Assembly: GCF_902168175.1 (NCBI RefSeq) | Contig: NZ_CABHOU010000041.1 | Location: 1 to 64,000, forward strand | Direction of reading: 5' to 3' | DNA: 64,000 bases | From: an uncultured Chitinophaga sp. | GTDB taxonomy: Bacteria; Bacteroidota; Bacteroidia; Chitinophagales; Chitinophagaceae | Shown here: positions 54,366-63,018 of the stretch, in pieces | Layout of the letters: each line of letters begins with the position of its first letter | Numbering within the stretch: the stretch's first letter is position 1 | Notes under the pieces: model-generated | What the model saw: only the letters and a program-made list of their open reading frames with translations | What the model was told of the DNA's origin: nothing | The model's database searches: none | Made by a program: the position numbers and the translations under genes

Positions 54366-54398
54366 AAAAGGCCGGGTAAGATTACCCGGCCTTTTTTT
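54366..54398 (+). terminator. Intrinsic terminator after atpDC
   Basis: 14-bp stem AAAAGGCCGGGTAA / TTACCCGGCCTTTT and a run of seven T. Confidence 0.92.
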
Positions 54399-54658
54399 GT
54401 ACTTAATCCATTAAAGTCTAAGATGAAATACAACCGGCCGGTAAGAATGCAGACCGGGTTACCCTACGTTTAGATATACGAAGACAACGCTATGAGTCAT
54501 TGCCTGGCGCATATTAAACCCCTAAATCGTTTATAACGGTTGGTATGAAATGACTAAAACAGCCATGGACGGGTGTTTCGCCTTTTACAGTTATAGCATA
54601 ACTAAGTTAACCCAATATGCAGATAAAGGGCTGTTCATTCCTGTTCATTTTAAAAATG
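54399..54658. other. Gap between atpC terminator and yqgE
   Basis: About 260 bp (320 with the terminator), AT-rich. No ORF, hairpin or promoter-like box that I can support. Confidence 0.5.
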
Positions 54659-55210
54659 CTAGTTCAGTGATGGGTCGATAGGGAAGTTAGCCATCATGGC
54701 AAAAGAATGCCCCAGGTTCTTAAGCGCCAGTTTCCAGACGTCCTGGTCTTTTTCCTTAAATACCAGCGGTACACTAATATGGGAGAGTATCCAGCTTTTA
54801 TCCTTGAACTCGGCTTCCAGTTGACCGGTACTCCAGCCGGAGTAACCAATGAAAAACTTGATCTTGCTCAAATCCATTTTGCCGGCATTAATAAGCTCAA
54901 CAGCCGCATCGAAACGCCCGCCCCAGTAAAGGCCGGGTACGATCTCAAAGCCGCCTTCAATAAGCTCGGGTACCTGGTGTACGAAATGAATTGTGTCCTG
55001 CTGTACAGGGCCGCCGTTAAATACCGGGATGTTGGAGGGAATAATATCGGGAATAAGCTCGTCGAGCCGCTGATCGAACAGCTTATTGATCACAAAGCCA
55101 AAACTTCCTCTGTCCTGATGTTCGCACAGTAGTATAACAGCACGGGCGAAATTCGGATCTTTCAAAAAAGGGTCCGCAATAAGCAATATACCTGGCGATA
55201 ACTGAACCAT
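54659..55210 (-). CDS. YqgE/AlgH family protein
   Basis: 183 residues, typical length. The start LSPGILLIADPFLKDPNFAR and the blocks GSFGFVINKL, FNGGPVQQDTIHFVHQ and FIGYSGWSTGQLEAE define the family. Function is not settled (AlgH has been linked to alginate regulation in Pseudomonas). TAAATTTG lies 26 nt before the ATG. Confidence 0.93.
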   Translation of the reverse strand: MVQLSPGILLIADPFLKDPNFARAVILLCEHQDRGSFGFVINKLFDQRLDELIPDIIPSNIPVFNGGPVQQDTIHFVHQVPELIEGGFEIVPGLYWGGRFDAAVELINAGKMDLSKIKFFIGYSGWSTGQLEAEFKDKSWILSHISVPLVFKEKDQDVWKLALKNLGHSFAMMANFPIDPSLN

Positions 55211-55236
55211 ACACTAAATTTTTGCTTGCGTCTAAC

Positions 55237-55244
55237 CAAATTTA
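55237..55244 (-). promoter_or_regulatory. Putative -7 box of the YqgE-family gene
   Basis: TAAATTTG on the minus strand, 26 nt before the ATG at 55210; no clear -33. Confidence 0.45.
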
Positions 55245-55275
55245 GCTATTTGAGGGGAAGAATGGGAGGGGTATA

Positions 55276-55427
55276 TAAAAAAAAGAAGGAGGCTAGACAA
55301 CCCCCTTACCATTTTATCAACCAAAATCTAAATCGCTTATGGAAAGAATCCACGTCGATGTATGTAGAAATAAATTTTTATCTTTTTATCAACCAGTACT
55401 AGAATATCAAATTTAGTACCAGATTGC
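55276..55427 (-). ncRNA. Candidate small RNA upstream of the YqgE-family gene
   Basis: On the minus strand TAACTTTG (55432-55439) is followed by about 150 nt and a hairpin AAGGGGG / CCTCCTT (55286-55307) with eight T behind it. One stem pair is G.U in minus-strand RNA and A-C in plus-strand RNA, favouring minus-strand function. The stretch GGTTGATAAAATGGTAAGGG recalls GGTTAAAATAACTGAGGG of the 26-kb array. Expression unknown. Confidence 0.35.
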
Positions 55428-55444
55428 TCAGCAAAGTTAGGTAA

Positions 55445-55700
55445 AGTGCAGGGAAATATGATGTAAATTTTGCGTTAAAGTTACGTTAAAGTGATAGTGT
55501 TTTCGTAAAAACAGTATGGATGCGCCTTTCAGCGCTTTAATTTTGTATCATCGTTGCTATAGCAATAATAATTGTCAGCAATGGCCCTGCTATGGCCCGG
55601 GTTCACATCTATGGCGGTTATACGCTGATTTTTAACAAATTGTAGCCTTTCCCGGTCAGTTTGATTGGCTATCTTTAAAAAATATTCACCAGATTTAAGC
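55445..55700. other. Upstream region of the histidine kinase gene
   Basis: No gene supported. TATCTTTA about 30 nt before the kinase ATG is a weak -7 candidate. Confidence 0.35.
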
Positions 55701-57029
55701 ATGTTGCCTTTAAAGAAAACATTTCCCCTGATAGTTGTCCTGATCACACTCTCCCTCGCCGGTATTATTTACATACAGGTAAGCTGGATAAGGAACGCAG
55801 CCGTAATTAAACGCGAAGAACGCGACCAGCGTATGTATCGCGTTATGGATACCGTGGCCAGGTCGATGATGAGCCGCAATTTTAAAACACTCCGCCTCGA
55901 CCAAACCTTAGCCGACTCCCGGAATATCCGGCTGAGCCGTGACATAATGCCACTATTTGAACCTATTGGTGCCCGTTTTTCGGCTGACGAAGTGACAGCT
56001 TTGCTGAAAAGGGCCATGGCCAATAATAAGATCCAAACGGACTTTGAGTTTGCAGTGGTAGGCGAAAGAAGTTATCATTTAAAGTCGGCAGGTTTTGAGA
56101 AGATGGTGTACAATGCTACCGTGGTAGACTCTAACAGCTACCGGGTGTACGGGGTGTTTTTAAGCGATATGGAGATGCCCACACTGGTAGCCCCCGAGTC
56201 GTTGCAGGTAATTATTCCCCAGCAAAGCCCCTATATTTTTAAGTACCTCGGGTTCATGATCGTGGGCAGCATCCTGTTTACCACCATCATTATCATGGCC
56301 TTTTTACTTACCATCCGCACCCTGCTTAACCAGAAAAAGTTATCAGAAATAAAGTCGGACTTCATCAATAATATGACTCACGAGCTGAAAACGCCACTGG
56401 CCACTATCTCACTGGCCATCGACGCCATCGGCAATGAAAAGGTAATTGGTCACCCCGACAAAATCCGCCAGTTCTCCAGCATGATCAAAGAAGAGAACAA
56501 AAGGATGAATAAACAGGTAGAAACGATCCTGCAAAGTGCCATGATGGAAAAAGAAGAGATCGCGCTCAACCTGCAGGTGATCGATGTGCACCAGTTAATT
56601 ACCCATACCGTGGAAAATTTGCAACTACAACTGGACAGTAAAAATGGTAAAGTAGACTTGCAGTTACAGGCCATCCAGCCCATCCTGAAGGTAGACGAGG
56701 TACACTTTGGCAACGTGATCTTTAACCTGTTGGATAACGCGATCAAGTACTCTAAACAGAACCTGGAAGTAAAAATCCACACCCATAATACCCGCAAACA
56801 TCTCATTATCACTATTTCCGATAATGGTATAGGTATGACCAGGGATACGGTTTCACGTATCTTTGAGAAGTTTTACCGGGCGCACACGGGCAATGTACAC
56901 AATGTAAAAGGCTTCGGCCTGGGCTTGTCGTACGTAAAAACCATTGTGGACGCGCACAAGGGAAAGATAAAAGCGGAGAGCGCCGTCGGTAAAGGCAGTA
57001 AATTTACACTGGAATTCCCCCAGGACTAA
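55701..57029 (+). CDS. Sensor histidine kinase (HisKA + HATPase_c)
   Basis: 442 residues from ATG 55701 (MLPLKKTFPLIVVLITLSL). Two membrane helices (about 9-28 and 185-208) enclose a periplasmic sensor region of about 155 residues with no domain I can name. H-box NNMTHELKTPLATISLAIDA, N-box FNLLDNAIKYSKQ, G-boxes ISDNGIGM and GFGLGLSYVKTIVDAH are intact, so it should be an active kinase. No response regulator adjoins; it is orphaned here. The next gene starts 21 bp on. Confidence 0.93.
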   Translation: MLPLKKTFPLIVVLITLSLAGIIYIQVSWIRNAAVIKREERDQRMYRVMDTVARSMMSRNFKTLRLDQTLADSRNIRLSRDIMPLFEPIGARFSADEVTALLKRAMANNKIQTDFEFAVVGERSYHLKSAGFEKMVYNATVVDSNSYRVYGVFLSDMEMPTLVAPESLQVIIPQQSPYIFKYLGFMIVGSILFTTIIIMAFLLTIRTLLNQKKLSEIKSDFINNMTHELKTPLATISLAIDAIGNEKVIGHPDKIRQFSSMIKEENKRMNKQVETILQSAMMEKEEIALNLQVIDVHQLITHTVENLQLQLDSKNGKVDLQLQAIQPILKVDEVHFGNVIFNLLDNAIKYSKQNLEVKIHTHNTRKHLIITISDNGIGMTRDTVSRIFEKFYRAHTGNVHNVKGFGLGLSYVKTIVDAHKGKIKAESAVGKGSKFTLEFPQD

Positions 57030-57050
57030 ATACTATAACAGCAAGGAAAA

Positions 57051-57857
57051 ATGGCATTAACAGAAAGAGAACTGCTGCGTTTCAAACACCCTATTGCCGT
57101 TCCCGGTGTAGGTATTGATATGCAGGACAAAATAAAGAACAGCCGTATACTGGTGATCGGCTGCGGTGGTTTAGGTGCTACCGTAATACAATACCTGAGC
57201 GCCGCCGGCGTAGGTGTAATAGGCATTGCCGATTATGGAGTGCTGCTCGAAGAAGATCTGGCGCGTACCCCGCTTTTCCAGATACAGGACATCCGGAAAC
57301 ATAAAGCGAAAATGGCCTCCAGCAGGATGTGGGCCTTTAATCCCTTTACCAAACACTATCCTTTACTGATACAGGTAAAGCCCGAAAACGTACTCACCGT
57401 AATCCGTGAATTCGATATTATAATAGATTGCAGTCAGCACCAGCCCACACACCTGGTGGTGAACGACGCCTGTATAACCACAGGCAAACCTTTCGTTATA
57501 GGCGAAGTGCATAACTGGGTAGCCTGGTGGGGTGGATTTAACTTCCCGCTGGCAGGTGGCAGCAAAAGCGCCAGTTACCGTTGTGTGAGTAAGAAGATTG
57601 ATGAGTTTCGCAATTTCGACGCCGGTGCCCTGGCCTTTACGCATGGTGCAGCGGCTACCCAGCTCGTAAACGGGGTTATCCAGTACATCCTGGAAGTGCC
57701 AGGTATTGGTCGCCTGTTCAGCTTCGACTTCCTGCACCAGCAATTCAACATCGAAAGCATAACACCAGACGCGGTGGTAATTGAAGAAACGCTGGCCAAA
57801 GGCCTGCTTACGGCTGAGGAATACGGAATGGTGATAGAGCCCGACGTGGAGGATTAG
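57051..57857 (+). CDS. ThiF/MoeB-like E1 adenylyltransferase homologue, divergent
   Basis: 268 residues. The nucleotide-binding motif ILVIGCGGLGATVIQYLSAA and the block PTHLVVNDACITTGKPFVIG place it in the ThiF/HesA/MoeB family, which adenylates ubiquitin-like sulfur carriers. Several usual features are altered: the DxDxVxxxNLxRQ motif reads DYGVLLEEDLARTPLF, and the two zinc CxxC pairs are absent. The C-terminus FNIESITPDAVVIEETLAKG is unfamiliar. No ThiS/MoaD-like protein is nearby. Activity uncertain. Probably co-transcribed with the kinase. Confidence 0.82.
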   Translation: MALTERELLRFKHPIAVPGVGIDMQDKIKNSRILVIGCGGLGATVIQYLSAAGVGVIGIADYGVLLEEDLARTPLFQIQDIRKHKAKMASSRMWAFNPFTKHYPLLIQVKPENVLTVIREFDIIIDCSQHQPTHLVVNDACITTGKPFVIGEVHNWVAWWGGFNFPLAGGSKSASYRCVSKKIDEFRNFDAGALAFTHGAAATQLVNGVIQYILEVPGIGRLFSFDFLHQQFNIESITPDAVVIEETLAKGLLTAEEYGMVIEPDVED

Positions 57858-57880
57858 ATTTTACGTACCTTAAGGGAAGC

Positions 57881-58669
57881 ATGAGCCCAACGGTGATCTA
57901 TATCATTGCCGGCTACCTGGCATTAATTGTACTGGCCTACCTGGTACAGGAGTTCTTTATCTTTAAGCCGGAAAAGCTGCGCCAGGACTTCGCTTTTAAG
58001 TACGATCAGCCGTTTGAGGAGTTGTTTTACGAAGTAGCGCCGGGTGTACGCATTAACGGGTTACATTTCCTGGTAGATAAACCGCACGGTACCATCCTGT
58101 ATTTTCATGGCAACAGCCGCAGCATTAAAGGCTGGGGTAAGTTCGCGAAAGATTTTACCCGGTATGGTTACGATGTGATCATGATCGATTACCGCGGGTT
58201 TGGCAAAAGCACCGGTAAACGCAGCGAACAGCAGTTACTGAAAGATGCGCAGTTCGTGTATGACACGCTGTTAGCCGCCCAGCCGGAACATTGCATATTG
58301 GTGTACGGCAGAAGCATTGGCAGTGGTTTTGCCGCCAAAGTGGCCAGTGATAATCACCCGCGCTACCTGATACTGGATGCTCCCTATTATAGTTTTGCCC
58401 GGGTAGTAAAAAGGTTTTTACCAATACTGCCCCTGCGCTGGGTACTGCGTTATCACCTGCGTACCGACCTGTGGATCAAAAAGGTAACCTGCCACACCTA
58501 TATTTTACACGGCACCAAAGACCGGCTGATCCCTATCCGCCACAGCGAGCATCTGCAGGCGCTCAATCCGAACATGATTACACTTATCAGGATAGAAGGA
58601 GGGAGGCATAACAACCTGCCGGTTTTTCACGAGTATCATGCCTTTATAAGAGACATTTTGCAACATTAA
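57881..58669 (+). CDS. Membrane-anchored alpha/beta hydrolase (first of a pair)
   Basis: 262 residues. N-terminal helix (VIYIIAGYLALIVLAYLVQE), oxyanion region YFHGNSRSIKGW, nucleophile Ser in VYGRSIGSGFA, acid in HGTKDRLIP and His in EGGRHNN. Family includes BEM46/YqkD-like serine hydrolases of unknown substrate. 23 bp after the ThiF-like gene and 7 bp before its paralogue, so one operon. Confidence 0.9.
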   Translation: MSPTVIYIIAGYLALIVLAYLVQEFFIFKPEKLRQDFAFKYDQPFEELFYEVAPGVRINGLHFLVDKPHGTILYFHGNSRSIKGWGKFAKDFTRYGYDVIMIDYRGFGKSTGKRSEQQLLKDAQFVYDTLLAAQPEHCILVYGRSIGSGFAAKVASDNHPRYLILDAPYYSFARVVKRFLPILPLRWVLRYHLRTDLWIKKVTCHTYILHGTKDRLIPIRHSEHLQALNPNMITLIRIEGGRHNNLPVFHEYHAFIRDILQH

Positions 58670-58676
58670 ACAGTAC

Positions 58677-59492
58677 ATGAAAGCATCGTTATCAAAATTC
58701 CCCTGGAAAAGGGCACTGTTATGGATTATTGCGCTGTATATCGGTGGCGGGGTAGTATTGTACTACGTCCAGGAGCGACTCATTTTTCACCCCACCGTAC
58801 TACCGGTTAACTACCAGTATAAGTTCGATGTACCTTTTGAAGAGTTGCTGATACCTGTAAATAAGAAGGAAAAGATAAGTGCAGTGTTATTTAAAGCGGA
58901 CAAGCCCCGTGGCATGGTGCTGTATTTTCACGGTAACGGGCAGAATATAGAACGTTATGCCGGGTACATGAAGTACTTTACCCGCAACGGTTATGATGCG
59001 TTGATCATGGATTACAGGCAGTTTGGAAAAAGCACGGGGCGTTTAAAGGAAGAAACCTTTTATGCAGATGCGCTGCAGATGTACAAAGTGGCCCGCGCTC
59101 ACTACGCACCCTGGCAAATAGTGGTTTACGGGAAGTCGCTGGGTACCGGTATTGCTTCGCAGCTGGCTTCTGTAAGGGAATGTAAGGCCCTGGTGCTGGA
59201 AACGCCTTATTACAGTTTGCCCGATGTGGTGATGCAGTACGCACCACTATACCCGTACGACTACCTGATGAACTTTAAATTTCCTACGTATTCTTTTATT
59301 CCAGATGTAAAGGAGCCGATCACCATATTTCATGGAACAGAAGACGCCGTGGTACCTTACGGGTCGGCTGAGAAGCTGAAGCCGTTACTAAAGCCGACGG
59401 ACGAGTTTATCACCATCCCGGAGGGGCATCATAACGGATTAACTAAGTTTAAGGTGTACGAACAAAAGATAGATTCCATCTTAAATAATTAA
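58677..59492 (+). CDS. Membrane-anchored alpha/beta hydrolase (second of a pair)
   Basis: 271 residues, same build as the preceding gene: N-terminal helix (ALLWIIALYIGGGVVLYYVQ), YFHGNGQNIERY, nucleophile in VYGKSLGTGIAS, acid in HGTEDAVVP, His in EGHHNGL. Both share YYSL/YYSF and DYRxFGKSTGR segments, so they arose by tandem duplication and then diverged. Closed by a bidirectional terminator. Confidence 0.9.
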   Translation: MKASLSKFPWKRALLWIIALYIGGGVVLYYVQERLIFHPTVLPVNYQYKFDVPFEELLIPVNKKEKISAVLFKADKPRGMVLYFHGNGQNIERYAGYMKYFTRNGYDALIMDYRQFGKSTGRLKEETFYADALQMYKVARAHYAPWQIVVYGKSLGTGIASQLASVRECKALVLETPYYSLPDVVMQYAPLYPYDYLMNFKFPTYSFIPDVKEPITIFHGTEDAVVPYGSAEKLKPLLKPTDEFITIPEGHHNGLTKFKVYEQKIDSILNN

Positions 59493-59493
59493 A

Positions 59494-59522
59494 AAATGCC
59501 TGCCGGTTACCGGCAGGCATTT
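59494..59522. terminator. Bidirectional terminator
   Basis: Perfect 13-bp stem AAATGCCTGCCGG / CCGGCAGGCATTT, 3-nt loop, between convergent genes. Confidence 0.9.
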
Positions 59523-59541
59523 AACTTAGTATCGTAAACGA

Positions 59542-60453
59542 TTATTTCAGCGGTTTCAGGCTAACACCCGTGGCACCCACCTTCAACTCATGTTTTAAGC
59601 CCAGTTTTAACGCGAAGTTCTGTTCCTGGTGGCCTACCGGGAAGCCGTAACATACCGGGTAGCTGAATTCCTTCACTACGTGGCGAATGATTTCGTACTC
59701 TGTTTGGCCAAAAGGCGTTTCGGTTTCACGGGGGTCGGTAAACCCACCTACAATGAGGCCCGCCAGTTTATCGAGCCAGCCAGCCCGTTTCAGGGTGTAC
59801 ATCATACGATCTACACTATAACGGTACTCCCCGATATCTTCCAATACCAATATTTTTCCCTTCGTATCGATTTGTGAAGGCGAGCCTGAGGAGGCGGCTA
59901 ACAGGGTAAGGTTACCCCCTACCAGTTCGCCTGAGCCAGATCCATTGCGGTTCATGGGGTGCGGGCCATGAGTGTATTTATAACTTTTGCCGGCGAGGGC
60001 CAGGCGAAGGCTCTGCACGTACTGGTCTTCCTGCGTAGCGATGGTAATACCGCTGCTCATCATAGAGTGGATGGTGGCCACCCCTACTTTCTGATGTACA
60101 TGGGCATGAAGTACAGTAACATCGCTGTAGCCGCATAACCACTTAGGATTTTTACGGAATTTTGAGAAGTTAAGCTGGTCGATGATACAGATCATGCCAT
60201 ACCCTCCGCGGCCAAACAGTATAGCCTTGATTTCGGGATCGTCTAGCATGTCCTGCAGTTCCTCGAGGCGCAGTTCCTCCGGGGCCGAAAAGTTATGAAA
60301 ACTGGTGCCTACGGTAATGCCCAGATGTACCCTGTACCCCCACGATTCCAACACACTGGCGGCGTATTCGGCCTGGTACAACTCCATTTTGCTACTCGCA
60401 CAGGTAATACCGATCAGGTCACCTTTTTTCAGATATGGTGGAATTTTTATCAT
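59542..60453 (-). CDS. LD-carboxypeptidase (peptidase S66)
   Basis: 303 residues. PPYLKKGDLIGITCASSK at the N-terminus, FGRGGYGMICIIDQL, the nucleophile region GYSDVTVLHA, Glu in LVLEDIGEYRYSVDRM and the His region FPVGHQEQNFALKLG fit family S66, serine peptidases that remove D-Ala from murein tetrapeptides during cell-wall recycling. No signal peptide, consistent with a cytoplasmic enzyme. Divergent from metG. Confidence 0.92.
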   Translation of the reverse strand: MIKIPPYLKKGDLIGITCASSKMELYQAEYAASVLESWGYRVHLGITVGTSFHNFSAPEELRLEELQDMLDDPEIKAILFGRGGYGMICIIDQLNFSKFRKNPKWLCGYSDVTVLHAHVHQKVGVATIHSMMSSGITIATQEDQYVQSLRLALAGKSYKYTHGPHPMNRNGSGSGELVGGNLTLLAASSGSPSQIDTKGKILVLEDIGEYRYSVDRMMYTLKRAGWLDKLAGLIVGGFTDPRETETPFGQTEYEIIRHVVKEFSYPVCYGFPVGHQEQNFALKLGLKHELKVGATGVSLKPLK

Positions 60454-60469
60454 TCTTAAGTGCTTTAGT

Positions 60470-60477
60470 TACCTTTG
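60470..60477 (+). promoter_or_regulatory. Putative -7 box of metG
   Basis: TACCTTTG, 130 nt before the metG ATG and just outside the divergent carboxypeptidase gene. The long implied leader has no recognised riboswitch. Confidence 0.4.
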
Positions 60478-60607
60478 CTGATTAATTGACATAATATTGC
60501 CAACAAGTATAAGCAATATTTTAAGACGGAAATTGAAACCCGGTAATGAATAAAATAAATTCACACTGCCAGGTTTCATCCGCCGGAAAAAAGACAAATA
60601 AGTACGG

Positions 60608-62689
60608 ATGAAACAGTTTAACAGATACCTGGTCACAGCAGCGCTTCCATACGCCAATGGCCCCGTGCATATCGGGCACCTGGCGGGTTGTTACCTACCT
60701 TCGGATATATACGTGCGTTACCTGCGGGCAACCGGGGCAGACGTAAAATTCATATGCGGCACGGACGAACATGGAGTTCCCATCACCATTAAGGCGATGA
60801 AGGAAAACGTAACCCCGCAGGATATTGTAGACAAATATTACGCGATCATACGCGACAGCTTCGCAGCGATGGGTATATCTTTCGATGTGTTCTCGCGTAC
60901 CTCCAATACAGTACATCACGAAACCGCTTCTGCCTTCTTCACCAACATGTACGAAAAAGGACTGTTCGAAGAAAAAGAATCGGAGCAGTATTATGATGAA
61001 GTGAAAAACGTGTTCCTGGCCGATCGTTACATTATCGGTACCTGCCCTAAATGTGGTAACGATAAAGCATACGGCGACCAGTGCGAACGTTGCGGCACCT
61101 CGCTGAGCCCGGATGAACTCATCAACCCAAGATCTGCACTGAGCGATGCAGTGCCTGTGAAAAGGAAAACAAAACACTGGTACATGCCTTTACAGCAGTA
61201 CGAACCATGGTTGAAAGAATGGTTGCTGGAAGGACATAAAGAGTGGAAAAATAACGTATACGGACAGTGTAAAAGCTGGATAGACAGTGGCCTGCAAAGT
61301 CGCGCCATGACCCGCGACAGCAACTGGGGCATTAAAGTGCCTTTACCGGATGCGGAAGGCAAGGTGTTATATGTTTGGTTCGATGCGCCTATCGGTTACA
61401 TATCTGCCACCAAAGAACTGACGCCCGACTGGCAAAAGTACTGGTGCCAGGACGATACCAAACTGGTACATTTTATCGGTAAGGACAATATCGTGTTCCA
61501 CTGTATTATATTCCCGGCTATGTTGAAGGCGCACGGTAATTTCGTGTTGCCCGAAAACGTACCCGCTAACGAGTTCCTGAACATTGAAGGCGAAAAGGTA
61601 TCAACATCGCGCAACTGGGCGGTGTGGGTAAACGATTATGTAAAGGACTTTCCCGATCAGCAGGATGTGCTGCGTTATGTATTATGCAGCACTGCGCCGG
61701 AAACAAAAGATAATGACTTTACCTGGAAAGACTTTCAGGATCGCAATAACAGCGAGCTGGTATCCATCTTCGGTAATTTCGTGAACCGTACCATGGTGCT
61801 TATGCACAAGCTGTGTGGGGGTAAAGTGCCGCCCATACATGCGGATGTGAAGGATGAAAGGGACGATGCGGTGTTTCAGATGTTGCAGAGCGCAAAACAG
61901 AAAATCACCGATTCGCTGGAAAACTACCGTTTCCGGGAAGCCCTGTCGGAAATGATGAACGTAGCGCGTGAAGGCAACCGTTATTTACAGGAAAAGGCGC
62001 CATGGCTGCTGGCAAAAACACCAGAACTACAGGCCGAAAATCAAAAGGTGATCGATAACTGTTTGCACGTGTGTTTACAACTGACCGCTAACCTGGCGAT
62101 ATTCGCCAATCCTTTCCTGCCTTTCACCGCGCAGAAAATCTGCCATATGCTGAAGGTGGTCGATCGTATGCTTGAATGGAGCAACGCCGGCAGCATGAAG
62201 CTGGTGAGCGTGGGTTATACTTTACGCGCGCCGGAATTATTATTTAAGAAAATAGAAGACGAACAGGTGAAAGAACAAGTAGATAAATTGCATGCAGGTT
62301 TAGCGCAGTCTGCCGCCGCACAAGCCGCCGCAGAACCCGCTAAACCAGCAGCGCCAAAGAAAGCAGAAATCCAATACGACGACTTCGCGAAACTGGAACT
62401 GAAAGCCGGTACCATTACCGCGGCTGAGAAGGTCGAGAAAGCAGACAAACTGCTGAAACTGACCGTAGACCTGGGTAGCGAACAACGCACTGTAGTTTCT
62501 GGTATTGCCATGCACTATAAACCAGAGGATATCGTAGGCAAACAGGTTACGCTCGTTGCCAACCTGGCCCCACGCAAAATGCGCGGTATCGAAAGCCAGG
62601 GTATGATACTGATGGCGGAAGATGAAGATGGCCGCCTGGTATTCGTGAACCCTGCCGAGGCGGTAGCGCCCGGTAGTAACGTAAGCTAA
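60608..62689 (+). CDS. metG: Methionyl-tRNA synthetase
   Basis: 693 residues. HIGH at 21-24, zinc knuckle CPKCGNDKAYGDQCERCG, and the KMSKS loop in the form GEKVSTSRNW, where the second Lys is Thr. I believe this form is usual in Bacteroidota. After an anticodon-binding helical domain, an Ala/Pro-rich linker (about 560-580) leads to a C-terminal EMAP-II/Trbp111-like tRNA-binding domain (FAKLELKAGTITAAEKVEKA, VAPGSNVS), which mediates dimerisation and tRNA binding. Normal full length. Confidence 0.97.
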   Translation: MKQFNRYLVTAALPYANGPVHIGHLAGCYLPSDIYVRYLRATGADVKFICGTDEHGVPITIKAMKENVTPQDIVDKYYAIIRDSFAAMGISFDVFSRTSNTVHHETASAFFTNMYEKGLFEEKESEQYYDEVKNVFLADRYIIGTCPKCGNDKAYGDQCERCGTSLSPDELINPRSALSDAVPVKRKTKHWYMPLQQYEPWLKEWLLEGHKEWKNNVYGQCKSWIDSGLQSRAMTRDSNWGIKVPLPDAEGKVLYVWFDAPIGYISATKELTPDWQKYWCQDDTKLVHFIGKDNIVFHCIIFPAMLKAHGNFVLPENVPANEFLNIEGEKVSTSRNWAVWVNDYVKDFPDQQDVLRYVLCSTAPETKDNDFTWKDFQDRNNSELVSIFGNFVNRTMVLMHKLCGGKVPPIHADVKDERDDAVFQMLQSAKQKITDSLENYRFREALSEMMNVAREGNRYLQEKAPWLLAKTPELQAENQKVIDNCLHVCLQLTANLAIFANPFLPFTAQKICHMLKVVDRMLEWSNAGSMKLVSVGYTLRAPELLFKKIEDEQVKEQVDKLHAGLAQSAAAQAAAEPAKPAAPKKAEIQYDDFAKLELKAGTITAAEKVEKADKLLKLTVDLGSEQRTVVSGIAMHYKPEDIVGKQVTLVANLAPRKMRGIESQGMILMAEDEDGRLVFVNPAEAVAPGSNVS

Positions 62690-62753
62690 TCTTACTGAAA
62701 TAAGAATGGCCGCCTATCAACGGCCGTTTATAATACTGCTTTAAAGGCTTTAA

Positions 62754-62790
62754 AAACACAACAGGCGTCAGCGTTTGTTGTGTTTTTTTG
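62754..62790 (+). terminator. Intrinsic terminator after metG
   Basis: Stem AAACACAACA / TGTTGTGTTT with a 12-nt loop and continuing T-tract; a smaller hairpin GGCCG/CGGCC lies at 62708-62725. Confidence 0.85.
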
Positions 62791-62804
62791 TTTTAATGTT
62801 GTTC

Positions 62805-62820
62805 ACAATCAATTGATTGT
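62805..62820. promoter_or_regulatory. 16-bp perfect palindrome, possible operator
   Basis: ACAATCAATTGATTGT is its own reverse complement, about 200 bp before the dehydrogenase ATG. Size and symmetry fit a dimeric repressor site; no regulator is identified. Confidence 0.35.
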
Positions 62821-63018
62821 TACTATATAGGGCGTTGTGAAAGCGGCATTGGCAATATTTTCTGCTGCAAACAGTGGTGGTGCGTACGGTAGCTTGTTTA
62901 CCAGCGCGGGTTGGCGGGCGAGGCAAAGTTTCATCTGCCTGTTTGATGTACGAATGGCAAAAAACACTAAATTCATTTATTATTCCACAAGTTCAATAAC
63001 CGCATAAAAGCAGGAAAC

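Larger units (their letters stand above)
62690..63018. other. Intergenic region metG to hydroxyacyl-CoA dehydrogenase
   Basis: Holds a terminator, a 16-bp perfect palindrome and a further 200 bp of AT-rich sequence without an ORF. No convincing TAnnTTTG box before the dehydrogenase. Confidence 0.5.

Noticed and set aside
55339..55416. 25-codon plus-strand ORF starting MERIHVDV
   Set aside because: Very short, no support; the same bases are better explained by the minus-strand box-hairpin layout.
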